18,475 nucleotides of DNA from Chthoniobacterales bacterium. GTDB taxonomy: Bacteria; Verrucomicrobiota; Verrucomicrobiia; Chthoniobacterales; JACTMZ01. A program made the translations under genes and the position numbers. Under the pieces are notes generated by a model. That model saw only the letters and a list, made by a program, of their open reading frames with translations, was not told the origin of the DNA and did no database searches. The stretch covers positions 1 through 18,475 of the forward strand of contig JAFMJK010000016.1 in assembly GCA_017853515.1 (NCBI GenBank), given 5' to 3'. Within the stretch, counting starts at the first letter, position 1, and the number at the start of each line of letters is the position of its first letter. Positions 6,833 through 13,926 of the stretch are shown one piece after another.

Positions 6833-8997
6833 GAGGCCAAGAAACGCGTGCCCACCTGATAGGTCAAGACTGCTCCGGCCCAGGCGAGCAAAGTCATGTA
6901 GGCGAAGGCGAAGAGGGCCCAGCCCCAGTTGGACTCTTTGGCCATGACCGCCACGGTGGCACCGCACTGCAGACAAAGGGCGAAAAAGACCATGATAGCC
7001 AGCGCGACGGGCACATTGAAAACGGGTTGGCCGGCCCGCGGGCCTTCGGTCCATCTGTCCGAGGCGAGCGTCGTGCGCAAGTCGCCCGATTCCTCATCCA
7101 CATCGGAGCCGATGCCGTAGATCGTCCCCAGCGTGGCGATGATGACCTCGCGCGCGGGGAAACTGGCGAGAACACCGACGGTGATTTTCCAATCGAAACC
7201 GGCCGGGGCGAAGAGGGGCTGCACGAGACGACCGGCGCGGGCGAGATAGCTTTGTTCGATGTAGGCGGCATCGACACGCCTGTCGGTTTGCGCGGGCGAC
7301 CCGGCGACGGCGGATGCTTCGATTTTTTCCCGCACGCTTTCGGGACGAGGGAAATAGACCAGCGCCCAGATGATGATGGTCATGGCCACGATGACCGTTC
7401 CGGCGCGGACGAGAAATTCCCGCGCGCGCTCCCACATGCGCCACAAAATGTCGCGGAAACGCGGGGCGCGGTAGGGCGGCATCTCGAGGAGAAACGGCTG
7501 CGGTCTCGTGCCGAGAACGAACTTGTTCAGCGCCCACGCCACGGGCACGGCGACGGCGAGGCCGACGAAATGCATGGCGAACAAAGTGAAACCGGCGACG
7601 CCCGCCCCGTAGGACGGCTCGATAAAGGCGCCGATCATGAGCACATAAACCGGCAGGCGCGCGGAACAACTCATGAGCGGAGAAACAAGGATGGTGGTCA
7701 GGCGGGCCCGCGGATCCTCGATGGTGCGGGTGGCGAGCACGCCGGGAATGGCGCAAGCGTAACTCGAAAGCATGGGCACGAAGCTTTTGCCGTTCAGCCC
7801 GCACCATCCGAACATTTTGTCCATGAGGAACGCCCCGCGCGCCATGTAGCCCGTGTCCTCGAGGAGCGAGACGAAAAAGAAGAGGATGAGGATCTGCGGC
7901 AGAAAGACGACCACGCCGCCCACGCCGCCGATGACACCGTCGATGACGAGGCTCTGCAAAACCGGCCAGTTGTCGAGCAGCGGCGCGACGAGCGATTGGA
8001 CGGAAGCAACGGCCTCCTCGATCCACCCCATGAACGGACCGGCCCACGTGTAGATCGATTGAAAGACGACAAACATCATGGCGACGAAGATGACCAAGCC
8101 CCACACGCGGTGGGTCAGCACCGCATCGATGCGTTCGGTCCAGGATCGCTTCCGTTTTTCCGGAAACTCGATCGTTCCCGCGGTGAGATGCCCGATGTGT
8201 TCGTAGCGGAGCAGAGCCTCGGCCGAAAGCGGCTGGATACCGGCGGCGGTGAGGATGTCGCGCGAGGCGGAGAGCAACGGCGCGGGATCGAAACCCGGAG
8301 GAATCCCCGCGCGCTCGAGGACGGCGCTTTGACGGTCGAACACGACGCGACGCAGTTCGCCGTCGGCCAGCGGGCGGACACCTTCTTTTTCCAACCCGTC
8401 GCGCAGATAGGAGACGGCGCGGCCGACCGCCTCGGGCCAGGGCACTTGGGCCATGCAGGCACGTTCGTCGACGGCGCGGTTGACCGCTTTTTCCAGCGCG
8501 TCGATCCCCTCGCCTTTCGTCGCCACGGTTCGCACGACGGGAACGCCGAGGTGGCGCGAAAGAAGTTGCGCGTCGACGCGGATTCCCGCTTTTTCCGCGG
8601 CGTCGGACATATTGAGCGCGATGACCAGAGGCAAACCGAGGTCGGCGATCTGCGAGGCGAGGAAAAGATTGCGCACGAGGTTCGAGGCATCGACCACGCA
8701 GATGACCGCATCGGGGGCGGGTTCGCCGGCGAGATGGCCGGTGAGAAAATCGAAGGAGACGCGTTCGTCGGGCGAGGACGCGGCGAGGCTGTAGGCGCCG
8801 GGCAGGTCGACGAGTTCGACACGGCGGCCGCCGCACTCCCACGTGCCGGATTTTTTTTCCACGGTGACGCCCGGATAGTTCCCGATTTTTTGCCGCGCAC
8901 CGGTCAGACGGTTGAAGAGCGTGGTTTTGCCCGTGTTCGGATTGCCGACCAGGGCAACGCGCAAAACGGAAGAGGAAAGCGTCGGGGTCTTCGCCAT
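6829..8997 (-). CDS. feoB: Ferrous iron transporter FeoB
   Basis: This 722-residue protein joins an N-terminal GTPase domain to a polytopic membrane part. G1 is GNPNTGKT (18-25), the switch I region is GNYPGVTVEKK, G3 is DLPG (64-67) and G4 is NMSD (129-132). The membrane part begins about residue 315 and contains the family's 'LLEDTGYMARGAFLMD', 'SYACAIPGVLATRTI' and 'SCSARLPVYVLMIGAF' gate segments. FeoB brings Fe(II) across the inner membrane. Near the end, LQCGATVAVMAKE is also family-typical. Length is close to the usual 700-770. The ATG at 8997 is chosen directly before the G1 strand; the upstream extension in this frame is antisense-like over the feoA genes. It lies 20 bases after the feoA stop and overlaps the Cys-rich peptide gene. 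Confidence 0.97.
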   Translation of the reverse strand: MAKTPTLSSSVLRVALVGNPNTGKTTLFNRLTGARQKIGNYPGVTVEKKSGTWECGGRRVELVDLPGAYSLAASSPDERVSFDFLTGHLAGEPAPDAVICVVDASNLVRNLFLASQIADLGLPLVIALNMSDAAEKAGIRVDAQLLSRHLGVPVVRTVATKGEGIDALEKAVNRAVDERACMAQVPWPEAVGRAVSYLRDGLEKEGVRPLADGELRRVVFDRQSAVLERAGIPPGFDPAPLLSASRDILTAAGIQPLSAEALLRYEHIGHLTAGTIEFPEKRKRSWTERIDAVLTHRVWGLVIFVAMMFVVFQSIYTWAGPFMGWIEEAVASVQSLVAPLLDNWPVLQSLVIDGVIGGVGGVVVFLPQILILFFFVSLLEDTGYMARGAFLMDKMFGWCGLNGKSFVPMLSSYACAIPGVLATRTIEDPRARLTTILVSPLMSCSARLPVYVLMIGAFIEPSYGAGVAGFTLFAMHFVGLAVAVPVAWALNKFVLGTRPQPFLLEMPPYRAPRFRDILWRMWERAREFLVRAGTVIVAMTIIIWALVYFPRPESVREKIEASAVAGSPAQTDRRVDAAYIEQSYLARAGRLVQPLFAPAGFDWKITVGVLASFPAREVIIATLGTIYGIGSDVDEESGDLRTTLASDRWTEGPRAGQPVFNVPVALAIMVFFALCLQCGATVAVMAKESNWGWALFAFAYMTLLAWAGAVLTYQVGTRFLAS

Positions 8998-9017
8998 TTT
9001 GAAATGCGCGGTTTTTT

Positions 9018-9260
9018 TCAGTCCGCGCGGTCGACTTCCACCGCGGCGGCATCCGCTTTGCGCAAACTGAGCCGCATTCCGTTGAATTCGATTTCGACCG
9101 GGTCGCCCAGCGGCGCGACCTGCACCACTTGCACGGAGGTGCCGGGCAAAAGCCCGATGGCCAAGAGGCGCTGGAACGCGGGATGGTCGGGAGAACCGGG
9201 ACGAACCCGTCCGCGTTCGCCGATCCGCAGGGCGGACAGCGAACAAGCCGCGCCGTTCAT
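9018..9260 (-). CDS. feoA: Ferrous iron transport protein FeoA
   Basis: This 80-residue protein is a classic FeoA, a small SH3-like cytoplasmic partner of FeoB. Typical features are LSALRIGERGRV, 'LLAIGLLPGTSVQVVQVAPLG', DPVEIEFNGMRLSLRKADA and a C-terminal strand. The ATG at 9260 overlaps the stop of the preceding FeoA-type gene (ATGA, 9257-9260). A longer in-frame reading upstream is a shadow of that gene. FeoB follows after 20 bases. Confidence 0.93.
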   Translation of the reverse strand: MNGAACSLSALRIGERGRVRPGSPDHPAFQRLLAIGLLPGTSVQVVQVAPLGDPVEIEFNGMRLSLRKADAAAVEVDRAD

Positions 9261-9526
9261 CGGGCGGTTTTTGCCGCGCGCTGCTGCGCTTTTTGCAGGG
9301 CGCAGACCAACACGCAGCCGAGCATGCAGCGGCGGAGGGCAATGCAGCCGTTGTCGCAGCGGACCATGACCGGATCGCGCCCGGAGAGAACCTCGACCTC
9401 GACGCCCTCGCGGAAGCCGGCCCGGCGCAGATGCGATGCCCATTCGCTCTCGTCGTCCAAAGAGACGACACGGCTGGCGATGTGCCGCGGCGTGGAGGCC
9501 AGACTGTGAATGGCGGACTTCGACAT
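9257..9526 (-). CDS. FeoA-type protein with five cysteines
   Basis: This 89-residue protein is the first gene of the feo operon. Its core (about residues 28-75) follows the FeoA pattern: 'HLRRAGFREGVEVEVLSG', then 'DPVMVRCDNGCIALRRCMLG', corresponding to the GDPV..R..G..IALRR segment of FeoA. Unlike the second FeoA, it has five cysteines, C57, C61, C67, C71 and C75 (spacing 3, 5, 3, 3), where ordinary FeoA has none or few. A basic, glutamine-rich tail follows. Tandem feoA genes ahead of feoB are known in several phyla. The cysteines might bind Fe(II) or a cluster, or sense redox state; this is inference. The ATG at 9526 is preceded by a weak AAGAT and, 9 bases away, by a perfect palindrome. 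Confidence 0.82.
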   Translation of the reverse strand: MSKSAIHSLASTPRHIASRVVSLDDESEWASHLRRAGFREGVEVEVLSGRDPVMVRCDNGCIALRRCMLGCVLVCALQKAQQRAAKTAR

Positions 9527-9534
9527 GGATCTTA

Positions 9535-9553
9535 ATTGAGACTAAGTCTCAAT
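9535..9553. promoter_or_regulatory. Fur-box-like palindrome before the feo operon
   Basis: ATTGAGACTAAGTCTCAAT is a perfect 9-1-9 inverted repeat. Its core TGAGACT-A-AGTCTCA agrees with the known Fur half-site layout TGAGAAT-N-ATTCTCA at 12 of 14 arm positions. It lies 9 bases before the first feo start codon and overlaps the predicted -10 element, which fits iron-dependent repression. A DtxR- or other metalloregulator is an alternative reader. Confidence 0.65.
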
Positions 9554-9567
9554 CTTCGTCCAGGCAA
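9539..9567 (-). promoter_or_regulatory. Candidate feo operon promoter
   Basis: On the minus strand TTGCCT (9567-9562) matches the -35 consensus at 4 of 6 positions. It is followed, after exactly 17 bases, by TAGTCT (9544-9539), a weak -10 lying inside the palindrome. A start near 9532 would give an almost leaderless mRNA. Confidence 0.35.
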
Positions 9568-9598
9568 GCGGTTTCGGCGGGGTTCCGGTCCCGGGTGC

Positions 9599-11344
9599 TT
9601 ACGGCAGCGGGTAGCGGCTGGTGAAGGAATGGACGCGCTTTTGCAGGGCGGCCAGCGCATCGGGGTCGGAAGCCTTTTGCAGGGCGGCGTGGATCAGGTC
9701 GGCGATTTCCATCATTTCCTCCTCCTTCATGCCTCGGGTGGTCATGGCCGGGGTGCCGATACGGATGCCGCCGGTTTTCATGATCGACTCGGTGTCGAAG
9801 GGGATGGCGTTTTTGTTCACCGTGATTCCCGCGAGATCGAGAACTTCCTGGGCCTGTTTGCCGTTGAGACCGTGCGGGCGGAGGTCGACGAGCATGACGT
9901 GGTTGTCCGTGCCGCCGGAAACGATGCGGTAGCCTAGCATGGCGAGGCGCGCGGCAAGCGCCTTGGCGTTCGACACAACCTGCGCCGCGTATTGTTTGAA
10001 GGACGGCTGCAGCGCCTCGTGGAAGCAAACGGCCTTCGCCGCGATGACATGCATGAGCGGCCCGCCCTGCACGCCGGGGAAGACCTGCGCGTCGATCGCT
10101 TTGGCGTATTGCGCTTTGCAGAGGATGACGCCGGAGCGCGGACCGCGCAGGCTTTTGTGCGTGGTGCTGGTGATGAAATCGGCATACGGGACCGGGGTCG
10201 GGTGCACGCCGCCGGCCACCAGTCCGGCGATGTGCGCCATGTCGACGAAGAGGAGCGCGCCGACCGAATCGGCGATTTTGCGCATGCGCTCGAAATCGAT
10301 GAGGCGCGGATAAGCCGAGGCGCCGGCCGTGATCATTTTCGGGCGGCATTCCTCGGCCAGCTTGGCCAGCGCGTCATAGTCGATGCGTTCGCTTTCGCGG
10401 CTCACGCCGTAGTGGACGACATCGTAGAACTTTCCGGAAAAATTCGCCTTGTGGCCGTGCGTGAGATGTCCGCCGTGGGCCAGATCCATGGTGAGGATGC
10501 GGTCGCCGACATTGAGCGAGGCGAAGTAGACGGCGGTGTTGGCCTGGCTGCCGCTATGCGGCTGCACGTTGGCGTGCTCGGCGCCGAAAAGTTCCTTGGC
10601 GCGGTCGATGGCGAGCGATTCGACGACATCGACATGCTCGCAGCCGCCATACCAACGGCGTCCCGGATAACCCTCGGCGTATTTGTTGGTCAGGGCGGAA
10701 CCCTGCGCTTCGCGCACCGCGCGGCTGGTGAAATTTTCCGAGGCGATCAGCTCGATATTCTCGAACTGCCGCCGCTCCTCGGCGTGGATGGCGGCGGCGA
10801 TGGCGGGATCGGTTTTTTCCAACTCGCGGATGTCGGAGGCGGCGGGATTCGCAACGGTCTTGGTGGTTTGAATGGCGTCCATATTTCTCTGTTGTCCGGT
10901 GACTATAGCAAAAACTTTGGGGAGAGCGCGTTTGATATCTTCTTTGCAGGCCTCATAAGTGCCGCGGGTTCCCCCTATGGGGTCTGTTACGTCCGCGCGC
11001 CCCCCTTTGGCTGCCTCGTCGAAGCGCAATAGCCGGACTTTGGGCGCCATCTCCGGATAAAGCAGCAGAATCATGTCCAGATGGTCGCGGGTCATGGTGA
11101 AGATGAAATCGGCATCCTCCAGAAGCTCGGCACTGACCGGCTGGCTGCGGATTCCCGCAATGTCGATGCCCTCGGCGCGTAGCGCGTCGATGGAATGGAG
11201 GCTGGGCGGCTGCCCCCGGCCCGCACCCAAGCCAGCCGAGGCGACTTCGAGGTCTGCCTTACCCTTCGCCATGGACCGGAAAAGTCCCTCGGCCATGGGA
11301 CTGCGGCAAACATTGCCGGTGCAGATAAAGAGAACTTTCTTCAT
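9599..11344 (-). CDS. glyA: LMW phosphatase-serine hydroxymethyltransferase fusion
   Basis: A single 581-residue frame holds two complete enzymes. Residues 1-150 are a low-molecular-weight phosphatase: the C8-x5-R14-S P-loop (CTGNVCRSPMAEG) and the general acid D121 in DPIGG, closest in style to YwlE-type protein-arginine phosphatases. Residues 155-581 are serine hydroxymethyltransferase, a PLP enzyme converting serine and tetrahydrofolate to glycine and methylene-tetrahydrofolate. It shows IELIASENFTS, GYPGRRWYGG, 'QPHSGSQANTAVY', 'LFVDMAHIAGLVA' and the PLP lysine K397 in TTHKSLRGPR. No stop lies between them; the join reads IVTGQQRN-MDAIQ. The internal ATG at 10882 would by itself give a normal 427-residue SHMT, so separate translation is possible. 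Phosphatase (ywlE) and glyA are neighbours in Bacillus, which makes a fusion plausible. No clear Shine-Dalgarno sequence precedes the start at 11344. Confidence 0.9.
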   Translation of the reverse strand: MKKVLFICTGNVCRSPMAEGLFRSMAKGKADLEVASAGLGAGRGQPPSLHSIDALRAEGIDIAGIRSQPVSAELLEDADFIFTMTRDHLDMILLLYPEMAPKVRLLRFDEAAKGGRADVTDPIGGTRGTYEACKEDIKRALPKVFAIVTGQQRNMDAIQTTKTVANPAASDIRELEKTDPAIAAAIHAEERRQFENIELIASENFTSRAVREAQGSALTNKYAEGYPGRRWYGGCEHVDVVESLAIDRAKELFGAEHANVQPHSGSQANTAVYFASLNVGDRILTMDLAHGGHLTHGHKANFSGKFYDVVHYGVSRESERIDYDALAKLAEECRPKMITAGASAYPRLIDFERMRKIADSVGALLFVDMAHIAGLVAGGVHPTPVPYADFITSTTHKSLRGPRSGVILCKAQYAKAIDAQVFPGVQGGPLMHVIAAKAVCFHEALQPSFKQYAAQVVSNAKALAARLAMLGYRIVSGGTDNHVMLVDLRPHGLNGKQAQEVLDLAGITVNKNAIPFDTESIMKTGGIRIGTPAMTTRGMKEEEMMEIADLIHAALQKASDPDALAALQKRVHSFTSRYPLP

Positions 11345-11372
11345 AGGGAAGCGGCGCAGACGCCCTGGGCGC

Positions 11373-11400
11373 AGCCTACTGGAGTGGGGCACCAAGTCAA
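11373..11400 (-). promoter_or_regulatory. Candidate promoter of the phosphatase-glyA gene
   Basis: On the minus strand TTGACT (11400-11395) matches the -35 consensus at 5 of 6. It is followed after 16 bases by TAGGCT (11378-11373), 3 of 6 for the -10. It lies 29 bases before the start codon, in the 115-base gap to the divergent sod gene. Confidence 0.35.
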
Positions 11401-11459
11401 CCGGCTCACCCGCCAAAAACTTGCACCCGGGACCGAGGCATGGTCGGCTGCATCCCACC

Positions 11460-12161
11460 ATGAAACGAATCCTTGCCGGTCTTCTCGCCCTCCTCCCCCC
11501 GCTGATCTCGGCCGCCCAGCCGGCGGACGCACCGCCGTCCGGTCCCTTCAAGCTCCCCGATCTGCCCTACGCCTACGACGCGCTGGAGCCGCACATCGAT
11601 ACCGAGACGATGAAGATCCACCACGACAAACACCACGCGGCCTACGTGAACAACGCGAACAAGGCGCTCGCCGACCATCCCGACCTGGCCAAGATGGACG
11701 TTTACCAACTGGTCGCGCATCTCGACGAAGTGCCCGACGAGATCCGCACCACCCTGCGCAACAATGCGGGCGGACACGCGAACCATTCGCTCTTCTGGCT
11801 CATGATGAAACCGGGCGGCGGCGGTCAGCCCTCGGGCGACTTGGCCACGGCGATCGATGAAGCCTTCGGCAGTTTCGACGAGTTCAAAAAACAATTCACC
11901 GCGTCGGCGATGAAAGTTTTCGGCAGCGGGTGGGCCTGGCTGATCATCACGCCCGATGGAGAAATGACCATCGAATCGTCGCCCAACCAGGACAATCCCA
12001 TGATGAACGGCGGCAAACCGTTGCTCGGCCTCGATGTCTGGGAGCACGCCTACTACCTGAAAAACCAAAACCGCCGGGCCGATTATGTCGAAGCCTGGTG
12101 GAACGTGGTCGACTGGGACTACGTGGCCGGACGATACAAGGAAGCGACGTCGGCGGATTGA
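11460..12161 (+). CDS. sodA: Exported Mn-type superoxide dismutase
   Basis: This 233-residue protein has a signal peptide (MKRILAGLLALLPPLISAAQ, residues 1-20 or so) and then a complete Fe/Mn superoxide dismutase. By alignment with E. coli MnSOD, the metal ligands are H54 (in KIHHDKHH), H109 (in GGHANHSLFW), D192 and H196 (in LDVWEHAYYL). The GGHANH and NQDNP motifs favour manganese over iron. It would convert superoxide to oxygen and hydrogen peroxide outside the cytoplasm; no lipobox is seen, so it is probably soluble in the periplasm or secreted. The ATG at 11460 was chosen for the signal peptide; the longer in-frame reading upstream is antisense to the phosphatase. nnrD follows after 16 bases, suggesting co-transcription. 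Other SOD genes may exist elsewhere. Confidence 0.94.
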   Translation: MKRILAGLLALLPPLISAAQPADAPPSGPFKLPDLPYAYDALEPHIDTETMKIHHDKHHAAYVNNANKALADHPDLAKMDVYQLVAHLDEVPDEIRTTLRNNAGGHANHSLFWLMMKPGGGGQPSGDLATAIDEAFGSFDEFKKQFTASAMKVFGSGWAWLIITPDGEMTIESSPNQDNPMMNGGKPLLGLDVWEHAYYLKNQNRRADYVEAWWNVVDWDYVAGRYKEATSAD

Positions 12162-12177
12162 GGCGCGCGAACTTTCC

Positions 12178-13665
12178 ATGATCCTCACGCGCGAACGCAT
12201 GCTGCAGATCGAGCAGCGGACCATGGCGCGCGGTGTGCCCGCCGATCTTCTCATGGAGTCGGCCGGCGCGAAAATGGCGCGCTGCGCCTCGCAATTCTTT
12301 CCCCGGCCGGGCCTCGTCGTTTGCTACGCGGGGAAAGGGCACAACGCGGGCGATGCGTTTGTCGCCGCGCGACACCTCGCCGAATCCGGTTGGCGCGTGC
12401 TGGTGCGCTCGCCTTTCCAGAAAACGGATTTTGCCGCGCTCACGCGAGCCAAGCTCGATTTGCTCGGCGCCGACATTCTGACGCGTCCGCTCGAACCCTC
12501 CGTGCCGCTGGACGGACCCTTGCTCTTGCTCGACGCGCTCGTCGGGCTCGGCGCCACGGGAGATCTGCGCGATCCCCTCGCCGCGCTGGCCGAAGAGATG
12601 AACCGTTTGAGACGCTCGTCGGGTGCGCGCACGCTGGCGGTCGATTTTCCCTCCGGCCTCGATGTTGAAACCGGAACGCCGGGCAATCCCTGCGTGCAAG
12701 CCGACATCACCGCGACGGTCGGTTTCGCCAAAAAAGGTTTGGTCGCCGATGCGGCGACGAATTTTGTCGGCCGGCTCGCCGTGCTCGACATTCCGGAGTT
12801 CGGTGAACCGGACGAGGACGCGCCGGAAGTCATCACCGCGCCGATGCTGCGCCGTCATTGGCCGCCGCGCGCTTTCGACACGAACAAAGGAATGTGCGGG
12901 CGCGTTGTCCTGCTCGCCGGATCGCGCGGCACACTCGGCGCGGCTCATCTCTGCGCGGCGGGTGCGGTGCGGGCCGGAGCCGGACTTGTTTCCCTCGGGG
13001 CGACGGCCGATTGCTACGAACTGCTTGCCGGCACGGCCATGCCCGAAGTCATGGTGCGGCCGTTCAAAGCACTGACCGATGTTTTCACCTTGCAGGCCGA
13101 CGCCATCGGGATCGGGCCCGGTCTCGGCAACGGCCGCGAAGCGCACACCCTGCGCGTGGTGCGGGAAGCACCCTGTCCCGCGGTGGTCGATGCGGATGCC
13201 CTGACCATCGTGGCCCATGCCGGGCTGCAGCACATCGACACGGCCGCTGGGCCCCGCTTGCTCACGCCGCATCCCGGAGAAATGCAACGCCTGCTCGCCG
13301 GGAAAAAAATCAAAGACCGCGCGCAAACCGCCTCCGACTTCGTGCGGGAACATCCGGTGACGCTTCTGCTCAAAGGCGCGCGCACCGTCATCGCCGAAAA
13401 AGGCCGCGCCCTGCGCTTCAACACGACGGGGAATCCGGGCATGGCCACAGGCGGCATGGGCGATGTGCTCACCGGCGTGTGCACCGCTTTGCTCGGACAA
13501 CACGCCGACGCGTATTTGTCCGCCTCGATCGGCGCCTGGGTTTGCGGACGCGCCGCGGAGATCGCCATCCGTCACGGCGGCGCCTCTGAGGAATCTCTCT
13601 CCCCGGGCGATGTGCTGGACAATTTGGGCCGCGCGTTCGATTCGCTGCGCGCCGGGGACTTTTGA
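12178..13665 (+). CDS. nnrD: Bifunctional NAD(P)HX epimerase/dehydratase
   Basis: This 495-residue protein has the NnrE-NnrD (YjeF-type) layout. It repairs hydrated NAD(P)H: the N-terminal domain epimerises R- and S-NAD(P)HX, and the C-terminal domain is the ADP-dependent dehydratase. N-terminal landmarks are AGKGHNAGDAF (51-61, family GxGNNGGDG), LLDALVGLG and VDFPSGLDVETG. C-terminal landmarks are 'GRVVLLAGSRGTLGAAHL', AIGIGPGLG, VVDADAL, LTPHPGEM and NPGMATGGMGDVLTG (419-433, catalytic D429). The epimerase motif departs from the consensus (N to H, G to A twice), which may be a lineage variant or reduced activity. The ATG at 12178 follows the sod stop by 16 bases. A stable hairpin region lies downstream. 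Confidence 0.93.
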   Translation: MILTRERMLQIEQRTMARGVPADLLMESAGAKMARCASQFFPRPGLVVCYAGKGHNAGDAFVAARHLAESGWRVLVRSPFQKTDFAALTRAKLDLLGADILTRPLEPSVPLDGPLLLLDALVGLGATGDLRDPLAALAEEMNRLRRSSGARTLAVDFPSGLDVETGTPGNPCVQADITATVGFAKKGLVADAATNFVGRLAVLDIPEFGEPDEDAPEVITAPMLRRHWPPRAFDTNKGMCGRVVLLAGSRGTLGAAHLCAAGAVRAGAGLVSLGATADCYELLAGTAMPEVMVRPFKALTDVFTLQADAIGIGPGLGNGREAHTLRVVREAPCPAVVDADALTIVAHAGLQHIDTAAGPRLLTPHPGEMQRLLAGKKIKDRAQTASDFVREHPVTLLLKGARTVIAEKGRALRFNTTGNPGMATGGMGDVLTGVCTALLGQHADAYLSASIGAWVCGRAAEIAIRHGGASEESLSPGDVLDNLGRAFDSLRAGDF

Positions 13666-13695
13666 CACTGATCGCGACAAGCGTCTGACCGGGCC

Positions 13696-13762
13696 GGTGG
13701 ATCGCGCCGTCCCGGCGCGATATTCCAGTCGGCAAATCGCGATGAGGACATCGCGATCCACC
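13696..13762. repeat. REP-like element, first hairpin pair
   Basis: This 67-bp segment is bounded by an 11-bp inverted repeat (GGTGGATCGCG, 13696-13706, and CGCGATCCACC, 13752-13762). Inside are two hairpins: ATCGCGCCG/CGGCGCGAT (13701-13709 and 13713-13721, 3-base loop) and ATCGCGAT/ATCGCGAT (13736-13743 and 13750-13757, 6-base loop). Neither is followed by a T run, so a classical terminator is unlikely. It lies 30 bases after the nnrD stop. Confidence 0.75.
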
Positions 13763-13769
13763 TTGTGAT

Positions 13770-13800
13770 ACCAAGTCCCAAAAGATTTTAGACTTTGTTA
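13770..13800 (-). repeat. Dispersed 31-bp intergenic repeat, copy 2
   Basis: This is the inverted partner of 58-88, with 28 of 31 bases identical and the 19 bases at 13770-13788 an exact match. It sits between the two hairpin pairs of the region following nnrD, which suggests that these parts belong to one composite intergenic element. Confidence 0.7.
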
Positions 13801-13811
13801 CTTGAGGTAGT

Positions 13812-13866
13812 GACGAGCGGCTCGCTCGTCCGCTCTCTTTCCAACGGACACGCGAGCCGCGTGTCC
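13812..13866. repeat. REP-like element, second hairpin pair
   Basis: Two perfect hairpins: GACGAGCG/CGCTCGTC (13812-13819 and 13823-13830) and GGACACGCG/CGCGTGTCC (13846-13854 and 13858-13866), each with a 3-base loop. Their cores are inverted copies of each other (GCGGCTCGC at 13817-13825, GCGAGCCGC at 13852-13860). The pair centres are 35 bases apart, as in the first pair. The region 13867-13926 up to the transpeptidase stop shows nothing else I can name. Confidence 0.75.
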
Positions 13867-13926
13867 CTACCCCCAAAAACCTTGTTCGATAGTCCAGATC
13901 CTTCTCTGGTTTGGTATGATTCGAGA

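Noticed and set aside
6683..7054. 123-codon frame containing the Cys-rich peptide as a longer protein
   Set aside because: The first 74 codons are antisense-like and overlap the end of feoB; the internal ATG at 6832 overlaps the feoB stop and gives the usual short membrane peptide.
7027..9369. 780-codon plus-strand open frame opposite feoB and feoA
   Set aside because: Antisense shadow; rich in Asp, His, Gly and Arg with no fold-like pattern, while the minus strand encodes an intact FeoB.
9535..9553. The palindrome as a terminator for the phosphatase-glyA gene
   Set aside because: A one-base centre, AT-containing stem and no T run make it a poor terminator; position before feo fits an operator better.
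13696..13866. CRISPR array or attachment site
   Set aside because: There are only paired inverted repeats, not regularly repeated direct repeats with spacers, and no cas or integrase gene is in the window.
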